Assembly (NCBI RefSeq): GCF_002964575.1
Contig: NZ_POQQ01000037.1
Location: 1 to 64,000, forward strand
Direction: 5' to 3'
DNA length: 64,000 nt
DNA from: Streptococcus suis
GTDB lineage: Bacteria; Bacillota; Bacilli; Lactobacillales; Streptococcaceae
Shown: positions 36,258-44,777 of the stretch, piece after piece
How positions within the stretch are numbered: the first letter of the stretch is position 1
How the letters are laid out: each line of letters begins with the position of its first letter
Program-made: the position numbers and the translations under genes
Notes under the pieces: generated by a model
What the model was told of the DNA's origin: nothing
Databases searched by the model: none
Seen by the model: only the letters and a program-made list of their open reading frames with translations

Positions 36258-36833
36258 ATGGATGCAAAACAAGCATTGCTCTGGATGGAGACATTCAACA
36301 AAAAAATTCAAGAGAACAAGGATTATTTGAGTGAACTAGACTCTCCTATCGGAGATGGAGATCACGGGGGCAACATGGCGCGTGGTATGGCTGCCGTCAT
36401 GCAAGAACTGACTGAAAAAGACTACGAGAGCGCTGACCAGGTTTTCAAAGTGGTTGCCATGCAACTCCTCAGCAAGGTGGGCGGCGCTTCTGGTCCTCTC
36501 TACGGTTCTGCTTTTATGGGGATAACTAAAGCCAGTCAAGCTGGTGCGGATTTAGCTGATACGCTACAAGCAGGTTTGGACATGATCCAAAAACGTGGCA
36601 AGGCCGAATTAGGTGAAAAAACCATGGTAGACGTGTGGGTTCCTGTCATTGCTGCTCTAAGAGAAAACCAGCTAACAGTAGAAGTTATCCGTGAGGCTGT
36701 TCAGGTAACAAAAGATATCGTTGCGACCAAGGGCCGTGCCTCCTATGTTGGCGAACGCTCTATCGGTCATATCGACCCGGGCTCCTTCTCATCTGGACTT
36801 CTCTTTGAAGCAATGCTGGAGGTGGGACTATGA
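36258..36833 (+). CDS. dhaL: Dihydroxyacetone kinase, ADP-binding subunit
   Basis: 191 aa from MDAKQALLWMETF (36258), with SD AGGAG after the dhaK stop; an in-frame start at 36207 lies inside dhaK. LDSPIGDGDHGGNMARG supplies the Asp residues that hold Mg-ADP, and KVGGASGPLYGS the phosphate loop. ADP stays bound as a coenzyme and is rephosphorylated by DhaM. Confidence 0.95.
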   Translation: MDAKQALLWMETFNKKIQENKDYLSELDSPIGDGDHGGNMARGMAAVMQELTEKDYESADQVFKVVAMQLLSKVGGASGPLYGSAFMGITKASQAGADLADTLQAGLDMIQKRGKAELGEKTMVDVWVPVIAALRENQLTVEVIREAVQVTKDIVATKGRASYVGERSIGHIDPGSFSSGLLFEAMLEVGL

Positions 36834-37204
36834 CAGCAGTTGGAATCCTACTTGTATCCCATTCCAAAAATCTAGCTCAGGGCATTATCGACCTAGTCTC
36901 CGAGGTCGCCAAAGATATTCCAATCACCTACTGTGGTGGACTAGAAGATGGTAGCATCGGTACTAGCTTTGAAATGGTACAAGACAGAATGGACAGAAAT
37001 CCAGCAGACACACTTCTAGCCTTCTTTGATCTGGGAAGCGCACGGATGAACATTGAACTTGCTGCTGATTTTTCTGATAAACAGGTTCTTATCCAAACCG
37101 TTCCCGTTACCGAAGGTTGCTATACTGCTGCCGCTCTCTTGCAGGCTGGTGCAGATCTGGATACCATCCTTGAACAGTTGCAGGAACTAGCCATTAAAAA
37201 ATGA
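36830..37204 (+). CDS. dhaM: PTS-dependent Dha phosphotransferase subunit
   Basis: 124 aa, EIIA-like (mannose-family fold) only, as in Gram-positives; it lacks the HPr and EI parts of E. coli DhaM. VGILLVSHSKNLAQGI contains the phosphorylated His (about residue 11). It passes phosphate from HPr to DhaL-ADP. Overlaps dhaL by four bases. Confidence 0.93.
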   Translation: MTAVGILLVSHSKNLAQGIIDLVSEVAKDIPITYCGGLEDGSIGTSFEMVQDRMDRNPADTLLAFFDLGSARMNIELAADFSDKQVLIQTVPVTEGCYTAAALLQAGADLDTILEQLQELAIKK

Positions 37205-37252
37205 ATGCTCTCCGCCCCACTAACATTTAATTTTCAAAGAGTATGAACAAGT

Positions 37253-37290
37253 AAAAATAGCTTAGAAGCAAGACTTCTAAGCTATTTTGG
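37253..37290 (+). terminator. dhaKLM terminator
   Basis: AAAATAGCTTAGAAG-CAAG-ACTTCTAAGCTATTTT: long perfect stem between convergent genes, probably working both ways. Confidence 0.85.
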
Positions 37291-37308
37291 CTCTATTACC
37301 CCCGTCCC

Positions 37309-37890
37309 CTAAATTCCCTCTGTGAGAAACTCTGTCCAGACGGCTCCCTCATACACCAAGCCCAGATTGTTGGCCTGATCTACTTCATAAATCAATTTAA
37401 CTGTAATGGCTTCTCCTGGATTGACCTTTTCTGGCAAATTGACATCATAGGTTCGCATATCTAAGTCATAGGGAATGTAGGTTTCGACATCGATTAGTTG
37501 AAACATGTATTCATCAAAATAGAGGGGTTCTTCTGATGTATTTTTCACATCCAGTTCCACAAGATAGGCGAAGCCATTGTCTCCAATAGGTGCAAGACTA
37601 TCGTCCTTACCCATGGAGGTCACGGTAATCTGTAGACCATCAGGGAAAACCACTCTTTCTCCTACTTGGTGCTCTGTGTAGGTCACCGTATCATCAAAGT
37701 AACTTTCCGAACTCCAAGAATCACTTGTATCTGACAAGCTTAGACCAGCCATTAAAATCAGACAGGTCACACCTAAAACAAAAGACAAAAGGCATCCGAC
37801 CAGACTGGTCCAAAATAATGGTTGCTTAAAGAAAGGCTTTTTCTTATAGTACATCTGCCCATTTTCAACAACAAAATCCTTAGCTTCCAT
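37309..37890 (-). CDS. Membrane-anchored DUF4352-like protein
   Basis: 193 aa. A short cytoplasmic N-terminus (EAKDFVVENGQMYYKKKPFF), one membrane helix (about 27-50), then a Ser/Asp-rich linker and an Ig-like domain. The domain motif LVELDVKNTSEEPLYFDEYMF resembles DUF4352/DUF5067 extracellular domains. Function unknown. It lies ten bases after the mechanosensitive channel gene on the same strand. Confidence 0.65.
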   Translation of the reverse strand: MEAKDFVVENGQMYYKKKPFFKQPLFWTSLVGCLLSFVLGVTCLILMAGLSLSDTSDSWSSESYFDDTVTYTEHQVGERVVFPDGLQITVTSMGKDDSLAPIGDNGFAYLVELDVKNTSEEPLYFDEYMFQLIDVETYIPYDLDMRTYDVNLPEKVNPGEAITVKLIYEVDQANNLGLVYEGAVWTEFLTEGI

Positions 37891-37900
37891 ATAACTCTCC

Positions 37901-38743
37901 CTATTTTGTTAGGCTGGTGGACGGAAGGTCAATACCTGCTTGCCGTAGTGCTTCCTGATAAAATCCAAAGAATTGGTGGTAAATGCTACTCTGTTGACCA
38001 TTGGCAACAAAGAGATTGACCCGGTAGACAAATTGACCGTTGGCAGTATTTTGCGGTCCCAGCACCGTCACACCTGTAATCTGGTCAAACTTGCTCACTT
38101 CTCTCCGATTGACTTCCTCAATCACTCGACCAACCTGCTCCAAGTCAGTATTAAACTTAAGTGGAATATCCACCTGAGCCCGCATATCGCCACGGGATTG
38201 GTTGGACACGACAAGGATGTTGCGATTGGGAATAAAATGCAGAGTTCCATCTGCATCTCTTACCTGGGTGGTCCGAATACCCATACTAACGATGGTACCC
38301 GAAATGGTAATAGGACCATTGGTCAACTTGACCACATCCCCCACATCAAATTGACGCTCCAAGAGAATAAAGAAACCATTGATTAGGTCTGATAAGAACC
38401 CTTGCGCACCTAAACCAATCGCTACCCCAGCAATCCCAGCACCTGCAAAAAGACTAGACACAGGCAGTCCTAAGATGGTCAAAATACTGTAAATCAAGAT
38501 GAAGTAGAGCAGGTAGTTGAGCATACTTTCAACCAGACGGCTGATGGTCTTTTGACGACCAATATCCTGAGTAGATACTTTAAGAGACGGAACCAAAACC
38601 TTTTTAACCGAAGCCTTGGCAAGCTTTTTCACGATATAAAAGGCAAGAAAGAGGAGCACTAGAGACAGGATTTTATTAACAAAGGCTGTCAAGAGAGCGT
38701 CCACATTAAACTGAGAAACATATTTCTGGATAAAATCATTCAT
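37901..38743 (-). CDS. MscS-family mechanosensitive channel, possibly leaderless mRNA
   Basis: 280 aa from ATG 38743 (MNDFIQKYVSQFN). Three membrane helices, then the MscS pore helix and beta domain: GAGIAGVAIGLGAQGFLSDL and FILLERQFDVGDVV. It releases solutes on osmotic downshock. An in-frame TTG at 38806 is rejected because the frame would cross a terminator hairpin. An extended -10 (TGCTATAAT, + 38750-38758) ends six bases before the ATG, with no room for an SD. Confidence 0.85.
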   Translation of the reverse strand: MNDFIQKYVSQFNVDALLTAFVNKILSLVLLFLAFYIVKKLAKASVKKVLVPSLKVSTQDIGRQKTISRLVESMLNYLLYFILIYSILTILGLPVSSLFAGAGIAGVAIGLGAQGFLSDLINGFFILLERQFDVGDVVKLTNGPITISGTIVSMGIRTTQVRDADGTLHFIPNRNILVVSNQSRGDMRAQVDIPLKFNTDLEQVGRVIEEVNRREVSKFDQITGVTVLGPQNTANGQFVYRVNLFVANGQQSSIYHQFFGFYQEALRQAGIDLPSTSLTK

Positions 38744-38749
38744 ACCATC

Positions 38750-38758
38750 ATTATAGCA
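38750..38758 (-). promoter_or_regulatory. Extended -10 directly before the MscS start
   Basis: TGCTATAAT-GATGGT-ATG on the minus strand: the same TATAAT-N6-ATG spacing as at 4912-4927. Confidence 0.6.
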
Positions 38759-38778
38759 GAAAAACCTATAAAAAACTA

Positions 38779-38804
38779 AAAGACAGCCGAACGACTGTCT
38801 TTTC
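38779..38804. terminator. Terminator hairpin between MscS and DUF1002 genes
   Basis: AAAAGACAG-CCGAACGA-CTGTCTTTT; ends transcription of the 38854-42138 gene on the minus strand. Confidence 0.75.
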
Positions 38805-38853
38805 AATTCCTATCCTTACAACACACCATGTAGACCAAGTTGCTTTACCGCAT

Positions 38854-41800
38854 TTATTCCTCAGAAAATATCTGACTAAACTCTTGTTGTAGCTCATCGG
38901 TTACTAAGGTAAAAGTAGGGATATAGGTGCTTGTTCCTGGGATTTGATAACCTGCATCACTCTGACGATTTAATAGCAAGACAGGCTTTCCTTCATGAAT
39001 GGTAAATACATATCGTGTTGGAATCGTTGAGTTACCACTAACATCGTATCGCGATAGGAAATAATAATCGTATGTATTCCCCATTCCAAAATAGTATAGG
39101 GTTTTAATGTCTGGCTCACGATCTGAACTATCTGTAAAAATAGCTACTTGATAGTCACCAGTTGAGGATATGGGCTCACTATCAACTTGGAAGGCAAGAC
39201 CTTCTTTTTTTCCATAAGCTTGTATCGCTTCATATAATTTTTTAGATTGTCTAGTAGACCAAGTGATGTAAGAACCGTCTGATTTAGTATCAATAATCGT
39301 TCCTACATTTTCGATATAAAATTTACTAGACTGACCACTGCCACCCTTGTATTGTTTGTTGTTCAATTTAACACGCACAATTTGGGTCAACTTAGGGGGT
39401 TCCATAGAAGGAATGGCAACAGTAGCCACAGGAACATCTACATAGTCTTTTCCTATTGTCCAACCATCTTGCAATACTTTTGCACTTGTTCCAAACCCAA
39501 ATCCGCCATGGTTGAGTACAAAGGTTTGGTCCCCTTTATAGTACTTGAGTCCATATTCACTTGCTCCAAAAATCGGACCAACTTGATCCTTGTAAGAGGC
39601 ATCAATCTCTTCCATATCGTATCTATTTTTCCAAATTCGCAATACATCATCACTATTATAGGTACCCGCCTTATAGGAATTATAGGCATCCGTTAATTCG
39701 GTCAAGGTGACATGTTTATCAGTCGTATCATAATGAATGGCTGGCTCTGTCAGAGCACTCGGAACTAAACCAATATATTTCGTGCTCCGGATGAAAACTT
39801 CGCTATTATAGCTATGTCCGTTTAATACCAGCTCTTCTATTTCTTTTTTATCTTCTGCAGTTAGATTACCAAGGGACTGAGATGCCTTTTTCTCAGAACT
39901 AGATATTTTCTTCTCATCTTTGACAGAAACTTTCTCTTCGGAAGTGATTTCAAAAACCTTCCTATTACTGATATCATAGAAGATACTTGGATCGATAATG
40001 ATTGCGGAAAGTGAAGAATCAATAAGAGTATAGGAGCCAACTGATAAATACTGTGCATATTGACCATACTGCTTCAGATATTCTGCTTGACCCTGGTAGA
40101 TTTCAGTACTGCTATCATATTGCCCCACAATATAGCGCGATTGAGAAGCAGACTGGTTAAATTCTCGGGTTAAGGTGTGCAATTCAACTAAACCTTTGTC
40201 TGCACTTGCTAGCATATAAATAGTCGCCCCTGAAACATCTGCTCCACCTGAACCGTATGTCACAATCTTTCCATCTTGGAAAACCTGCAGATGATCACGA
40301 TAACCACTAACCCCTTTTAAGAGAATGACCCCCTTGTTATAGGTGTATACAGCCAGCTGATGATCATTTCCGTCACTTATTATCAACTCATCAATGCCGT
40401 CCTTATTCAGATCAAATAGGGCATATTTGAAGTATCTATCTCCAGGTGGGTAAGTGATATCGTCAAGTATCGGGAGATAGGAATAATTGTTAGGAAGAGC
40501 ATCCGATGATTGAGAGAAATGATAGAATTGCTCCACAACTTCTTTATAGGCATTGTAGACTGTTTGCTTGATATTACTTGCATTGAAAATGGCTACATCT
40601 GTATCGGACAACTGGTAAGTCTTCAAATCATCCACCAACTTCTGATACTTGTCTTCAAGATTTACCTTGTATTGTTTCTTGAAATCATAAACCTTGGTTT
40701 TACTAGTTTTCTTACCATCTTTTAGGATGCATTCTCCCGTTTTTAAGTTATAAACAACACTCATTTTTACCTTCTGATCTAAGCAAGGACAAACAATGGT
40801 TAGGTGAATAAACTCTCCTTCTTGTTGAATATCCTCATAAAGAAAGGCTTCATAAGCATAGCCTGTTGCCAGGGCAATACGGTTGACTATTTCCTGCAAG
40901 TTTGGATTTTGAGAAATATTTTTATAGCGATTTAAAGCATAAAGGAAATTAGCCTTTGTGGTATCCGCGATTAACCAAGCTGGTTTCTTATCTCTTGTTA
41001 AAGCACCAGAGAGTTTCCCGTCTTCTTTAAAGGCGATGAAATAATAGCATAGGGTGCGAATATAGTTTAGTGCTTCTTTTTCTTTAATGGACGGATTTGA
41101 CAACAGCTGTTCAATGACAAAGGACTGGGAGTAAATTAGTTTAACTTTATCTAACCGCCCCTCCTTGATTTCAGTTAGCAACTCTCGATAAACAGCATCA
41201 ATGATGGCATGATATGCTTTTTTATCACTATAGTCCATCTTCTCAAGTGCAAGAATCTCGTCAGGATTTAATACCCTATCCAATGTTGATAACACTTCCG
41301 CCCACTCAGTCGTTAGGATGCTTTGTTCGAGTTGCTTGACAGTCTTAGTAGATTTTGCAATATCCGTTTTCGAATAGGATCTTAACCAAGCGATGATTTC
41401 TGCTTTTAGTCCGTCGCTACATGTAACATGATAACTGGCACAAATCTCATCTAGACGCTTCTGCAACCACTCATCCGTGATGGCTTTCTTTTTTACTAGA
41501 TTAGACGTGATTGTCTTCTTTAATTCTGCAATCAGTTTGTTGGCTTCTTCATCTGATAGGGACGTTTCAGCCTTGATTTTCTCTATTAAAGAGATCTCGT
41601 CCTGACTCATTTGAACAGTAGTCTGGTCAACTGCAATTCCAGCTTGTTCTAACAAGGCATAAACACCTGCCAAGGCACCTTCACCCGTAACCGTTTCTAC
41701 AGAAGCAATCCGAATCAGAATATCCGACACACCGGATGTAATAGCGGCATTTTGATAGGTTGCTGCTGAAATCATCGTAATCTTATCAGGGGTCACAATT

Positions 41801-42138
41801 TCAACTTGTACCCCTGAACCTTTTTCTAAGGGTTTAATGAAGGCGCTGGAGTAAATTTTGGCATCCGAGTCAGCAGAACCTGTGTATTTTGATACCATCT
41901 TTCCAGTTACAGAAAGAACTTGGTTGTCACTGATATGACTGTCACCCAACAGACGTTTGGTTTCAGTCTTTTGTTTTTCTGTCAGCGAAACACCGAGGGA
42001 CATCAGCGGTTGCGTTAAAACTTTTTGCGTTTTTGTTTCTGCATGAACTATGTTCGTCTGATTTGACAAGACCAAAAATTGTGGAGCTATACCAATCAGT
42101 ATGACACTGATGAGTAGTAAGGCCATTCTCTTTTTCAC
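38854..42138 (-). CDS. Large secreted DUF1002-domain protein
   Basis: 1094 aa from GTG 42138 (VKKRMALLL), with GGAGG seven bases upstream. A signal peptide ends near VHA-ETKT. Residues ~45-190 resemble DUF1002 (YpuA-like: SGVSDILIRIASVETVTGEGALAGVYALLEQ, split by me from the domain core). The middle is helical, with a later DLNKDGIDELIISDGNDHQ calcium/VCBS-like stretch (about 585-605). A Ser/Lys-rich linker (EKVSVKDEKKISSSEKKASQ) precedes a C-terminal DUF4767-like region. No wall-anchor motif. Third gene of a three-gene run starting at 44253. Confidence 0.65.
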   Translation of the reverse strand: MKKRMALLLISVILIGIAPQFLVLSNQTNIVHAETKTQKVLTQPLMSLGVSLTEKQKTETKRLLGDSHISDNQVLSVTGKMVSKYTGSADSDAKIYSSAFIKPLEKGSGVQVEIVTPDKITMISAATYQNAAITSGVSDILIRIASVETVTGEGALAGVYALLEQAGIAVDQTTVQMSQDEISLIEKIKAETSLSDEEANKLIAELKKTITSNLVKKKAITDEWLQKRLDEICASYHVTCSDGLKAEIIAWLRSYSKTDIAKSTKTVKQLEQSILTTEWAEVLSTLDRVLNPDEILALEKMDYSDKKAYHAIIDAVYRELLTEIKEGRLDKVKLIYSQSFVIEQLLSNPSIKEKEALNYIRTLCYYFIAFKEDGKLSGALTRDKKPAWLIADTTKANFLYALNRYKNISQNPNLQEIVNRIALATGYAYEAFLYEDIQQEGEFIHLTIVCPCLDQKVKMSVVYNLKTGECILKDGKKTSKTKVYDFKKQYKVNLEDKYQKLVDDLKTYQLSDTDVAIFNASNIKQTVYNAYKEVVEQFYHFSQSSDALPNNYSYLPILDDITYPPGDRYFKYALFDLNKDGIDELIISDGNDHQLAVYTYNKGVILLKGVSGYRDHLQVFQDGKIVTYGSGGADVSGATIYMLASADKGLVELHTLTREFNQSASQSRYIVGQYDSSTEIYQGQAEYLKQYGQYAQYLSVGSYTLIDSSLSAIIIDPSIFYDISNRKVFEITSEEKVSVKDEKKISSSEKKASQSLGNLTAEDKKEIEELVLNGHSYNSEVFIRSTKYIGLVPSALTEPAIHYDTTDKHVTLTELTDAYNSYKAGTYNSDDVLRIWKNRYDMEEIDASYKDQVGPIFGASEYGLKYYKGDQTFVLNHGGFGFGTSAKVLQDGWTIGKDYVDVPVATVAIPSMEPPKLTQIVRVKLNNKQYKGGSGQSSKFYIENVGTIIDTKSDGSYITWSTRQSKKLYEAIQAYGKKEGLAFQVDSEPISSTGDYQVAIFTDSSDREPDIKTLYYFGMGNTYDYYFLSRYDVSGNSTIPTRYVFTIHEGKPVLLLNRQSDAGYQIPGTSTYIPTFTLVTDELQQEFSQIFSEE

Positions 42139-42189
42139 TTTTACACCTCCTGACAATAACAAAGAAACAGCTATGAAAAGTCAAGTTGT

Positions 42190-42489
42190 TCAATAATAGA
42201 TTTCTCGAAAAGCTCCAGGCAACATCTCATTTTGAGTCAAGCCGACCCGATAGAATTCTGGGTCACCCGTGTCCTTAGAATAAAGTACAACTGGCTCACC
42301 CGTTACGTTCACAACAAAAATATATCTATGCACCTTGCTGTAGTTATCGTACCAGTATTCGTAGCCGTCCAAGATTTTAAAATTCTCATCCAACTCTCTA
42401 CCTGACCAAATGACAGGCTTGGTAACAGCAATGCGTTGGTAGTTGGGCTGCTTCATCTCATTACCAAATTGCACCATATATTGAGCCAA
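42190..42489 (-). CDS. Small protein of unknown function
   Basis: About 95-99 aa. The frame opens with TTG 42489; ATG 42477 is also possible, and neither has a good SD. It starts six bases after the upstream stop, so coupling is likely. Features: aromatic-rich YEYWYDNYSKVHRYIFVVN and LPGAFREIYY at the end. No signal peptide and no family recognised. It may be a detached C-terminal domain of the neighbouring surface proteins. Confidence 0.5.
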   Translation of the reverse strand: MAQYMVQFGNEMKQPNYQRIAVTKPVIWSGRELDENFKILDGYEYWYDNYSKVHRYIFVVNVTGEPVVLYSKDTGDPEFYRVGLTQNEMLPGAFREIYY

Positions 42490-42495
42490 CTCATG

Positions 42496-44253
42496 TTACT
42501 TTGAAAGGGGCCATTCTTCTTGAGAAACGAGTGAGGAAGTTGGTGAACTCGGCGCTGCACTTCCTTGGGATTTTTGGCCAATAAAGCGGATGTCCGATAT
42601 GGCTGTGTCTTCGTACTTATTCCCAAAATAAGTTTTTAAAATTGTCACCGTTACTGATGAAGTGTTTACTGACTGGGGAAGTTCAATTAACTGTTCACCC
42701 ATCTGGTCATTGATATCAAGCTCTTGATAACTATTGTCTGAAAATGTCAATCGAATTCTTGCTGGTCTAGAATTTTTATAGTAGATATCATCACTCAATT
42801 GGTAACCCGAATAGATTGACATTTGGGAAATGTTATAAACCCCGTCTAGTGTTAATGTGATGGATTCCTGAATTCCCTGTCCACTAACATCCTCTACCCA
42901 AGCGGTCGTCCTATCTCCGTCTATGACATTTTTGGGCAAATGTTCTAAATGATGTTGTGGCTCAGAAAGGTAGGAAGTTGCTGAAATATTTGTAATGATT
43001 GCATTTGACAGGACACTAGGTTGTGAAGTAGAACTTTCTTGGACCACATAGGGTTCGTCCAATTTGTTAATTGTCACATCCTGCTCATAGATTCCTGTCG
43101 CATCCAGTCCCAATCGTTCTAGTTCATCCTGGTCCAACTCAATCCTTACTGTCACCACATCTCCATTACTCAAATGATTCTCTTTTGATAGCGTCACGGT
43201 CGGATTCCACAATAATTGTTCAATCTCTTCATCGTAACCTTCATAGTAAGGAATAGAAGTAATTTCTACTTCGGCAGTACCATTACCCGATTCCCCATCC
43301 GAATACAAAACCATGTCATAGGTGGAGACATCGATGGTCTTATGGACTGGAAGGATAGATGAATGTTGTGCAGTATTTTGCTTATTCGTCACTAAAATAG
43401 AAAGACCAGCTATACATAAAATGACTGCTGCAATGACACCAATGACCATGAATTTATTCGTGCTTTTTTGACTGTATACACTAGAATAAGGAGTACCATC
43501 TGGATTTCTCATCTCCTCTACAATACCATTAGGTGATGAGGGGGCACTAACTCTTGTAGCTGTATCAGAAGGTGAAACATAACTTGATACTCCCATAACC
43601 ATTTCATCCAAGTCATTTTGGATTTCTTGTGTAATAGGATTCGACGTTTTGTACTCTTCCTGTGAACTTTTAGTAACATCTGCCTCTTGAATTTGTCGAG
43701 CAGAATCTCCTGCATTTTCATCGGTAATAGTTCCTACGACTTGGTTGGAAGGTTGCTCGGGTGTCCAATGGTTTTGTTGCTCCTCTTCACGATTAGAGAA
43801 AAAAAGATGATTTTTTTCATCTGTCAAAAAGCGACCGGATGGCTGGCAAGCTACATAAAAATCAACTAAAGTCAGTACTATACTTACAGTAGGACTTAAA
43901 TAAAACAAACAACGACCAATTAGGTATATTGTGATTCCTTGATTATTAAAACCTACATCTCGTAGTCGCCTCGCTTGAAGTGCTAGCGAGAGGGAAACTT
44001 GAATGACAAGGTACACCAAGCTCCCCATCGATAAATAAAGCGAAGCTACCATTATATCTGATTCCAAAAAAAGCATTGGCATCACAAATATATCCAACAA
44101 AGCAATTGGAATAGCTAACCCAATAATTCCAAACCAAAAGCCTTTCCGAGTGGTATACCCTTCAAAAGTGAATATCCCATACCAACTATCTTTAAACGCC
44201 TGTCCAAAACTAACATCCTGACCACGTTGGTCAATTTTGTATTTCTTTTGCAT
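42496..44253 (-). CDS. DUF805 / discoidin-like fusion membrane protein
   Basis: 585 aa from ATG 44253, SD AAAGGAGG. Residues ~10-130 are a DUF805 domain with four helices (SFGQAFKDSWYGIFTFEGYTT; ALQARRLRDVGFNN). A long Glu/Ser-rich cytoplasmic stretch (~150-260) is followed by another helix (KFMVIGVIAAVILCIAGLSI), an Ig-like domain (SYDMVLYSDG equivalent at ~315-420), and a C-terminal F5/8-type (discoidin/NADase-type glycan-binding) domain with NVIDGDRTTAWVEDVSG. It probably senses or binds surface glycans. First gene of the run to 38854. Confidence 0.75.
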   Translation of the reverse strand: MQKKYKIDQRGQDVSFGQAFKDSWYGIFTFEGYTTRKGFWFGIIGLAIPIALLDIFVMPMLFLESDIMVASLYLSMGSLVYLVIQVSLSLALQARRLRDVGFNNQGITIYLIGRCLFYLSPTVSIVLTLVDFYVACQPSGRFLTDEKNHLFFSNREEEQQNHWTPEQPSNQVVGTITDENAGDSARQIQEADVTKSSQEEYKTSNPITQEIQNDLDEMVMGVSSYVSPSDTATRVSAPSSPNGIVEEMRNPDGTPYSSVYSQKSTNKFMVIGVIAAVILCIAGLSILVTNKQNTAQHSSILPVHKTIDVSTYDMVLYSDGESGNGTAEVEITSIPYYEGYDEEIEQLLWNPTVTLSKENHLSNGDVVTVRIELDQDELERLGLDATGIYEQDVTINKLDEPYVVQESSTSQPSVLSNAIITNISATSYLSEPQHHLEHLPKNVIDGDRTTAWVEDVSGQGIQESITLTLDGVYNISQMSIYSGYQLSDDIYYKNSRPARIRLTFSDNSYQELDINDQMGEQLIELPQSVNTSSVTVTILKTYFGNKYEDTAISDIRFIGQKSQGSAAPSSPTSSLVSQEEWPLSK

Positions 44254-44308
44254 ATAACCTCCTTTGTTTTTATACTTCAAACCTATCCTAAATTCCTAAC
44301 TGGAACTT

Positions 44309-44479
44309 CTATTTGTTCACCGCCATCACTTTACTTTCTAAAAAGAAACTATCTGGCAATCTTACAAGGAAGGAACCCAATAAAACAGAGGCAACACCCA
44401 AACTCAGCTTACGAATAGAAAAAATTTCCTGTTGTCGAAACAAACTCTTTGAATACCGATTACTTTTCTTTTTAATCAT
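44309..44479 (-). pseudogene. Orphan YSIRK-type signal peptide ORF
   Basis: 56 codons from ATG 44479. FSIRKLSLGVASVLLGSFLV is a YSIRK-G/S signal motif used by wall-anchored streptococcal surface proteins. Translation stops at 44309, only 16 residues after the hydrophobic segment, and nothing resembling a mature surface protein or LPXTG follows. It is best read as a surface-protein remnant; its SD is weak. It sits inside the otherwise empty 524-bp gap 44254-44777. Confidence 0.65.
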
Positions 44480-44777
44480 ATACAAACCTTTCTAGAACCA
44501 TTAGAACATGTAAACTGCCTATTGACCGATAACTACTAGAACACTAATAAGCATATTTCATCCTATTTTCTCTCCCCTCTTCTTCATATATTAATTACCC
44601 CCATCATATCAAAATGACCCGTTTTTTTCCTTTCCATTTTGTAGAAAATAGTTATGCTCTATTTCGGAAACTTTCCTTATCAAAAAAGAAAGTTTCCAAG
44701 CACATAATTAGCTGATTTCCTTATATTTTTTTGATAAAATGAAAATATAATACGCTTTCAAAGAGGAAGAATGAACC

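Noticed and set aside
37231-37244. TTTTCAAAGAGTAT resembling a BOX end
   Set aside because: Only 14 bases with no matching other end; too short to call an element.
38744-38806. TTG-started extension of the MscS-type gene
   Set aside because: The extension would be translated through a terminator hairpin and lacks a properly spaced SD; ATG 38743 fits the family start.
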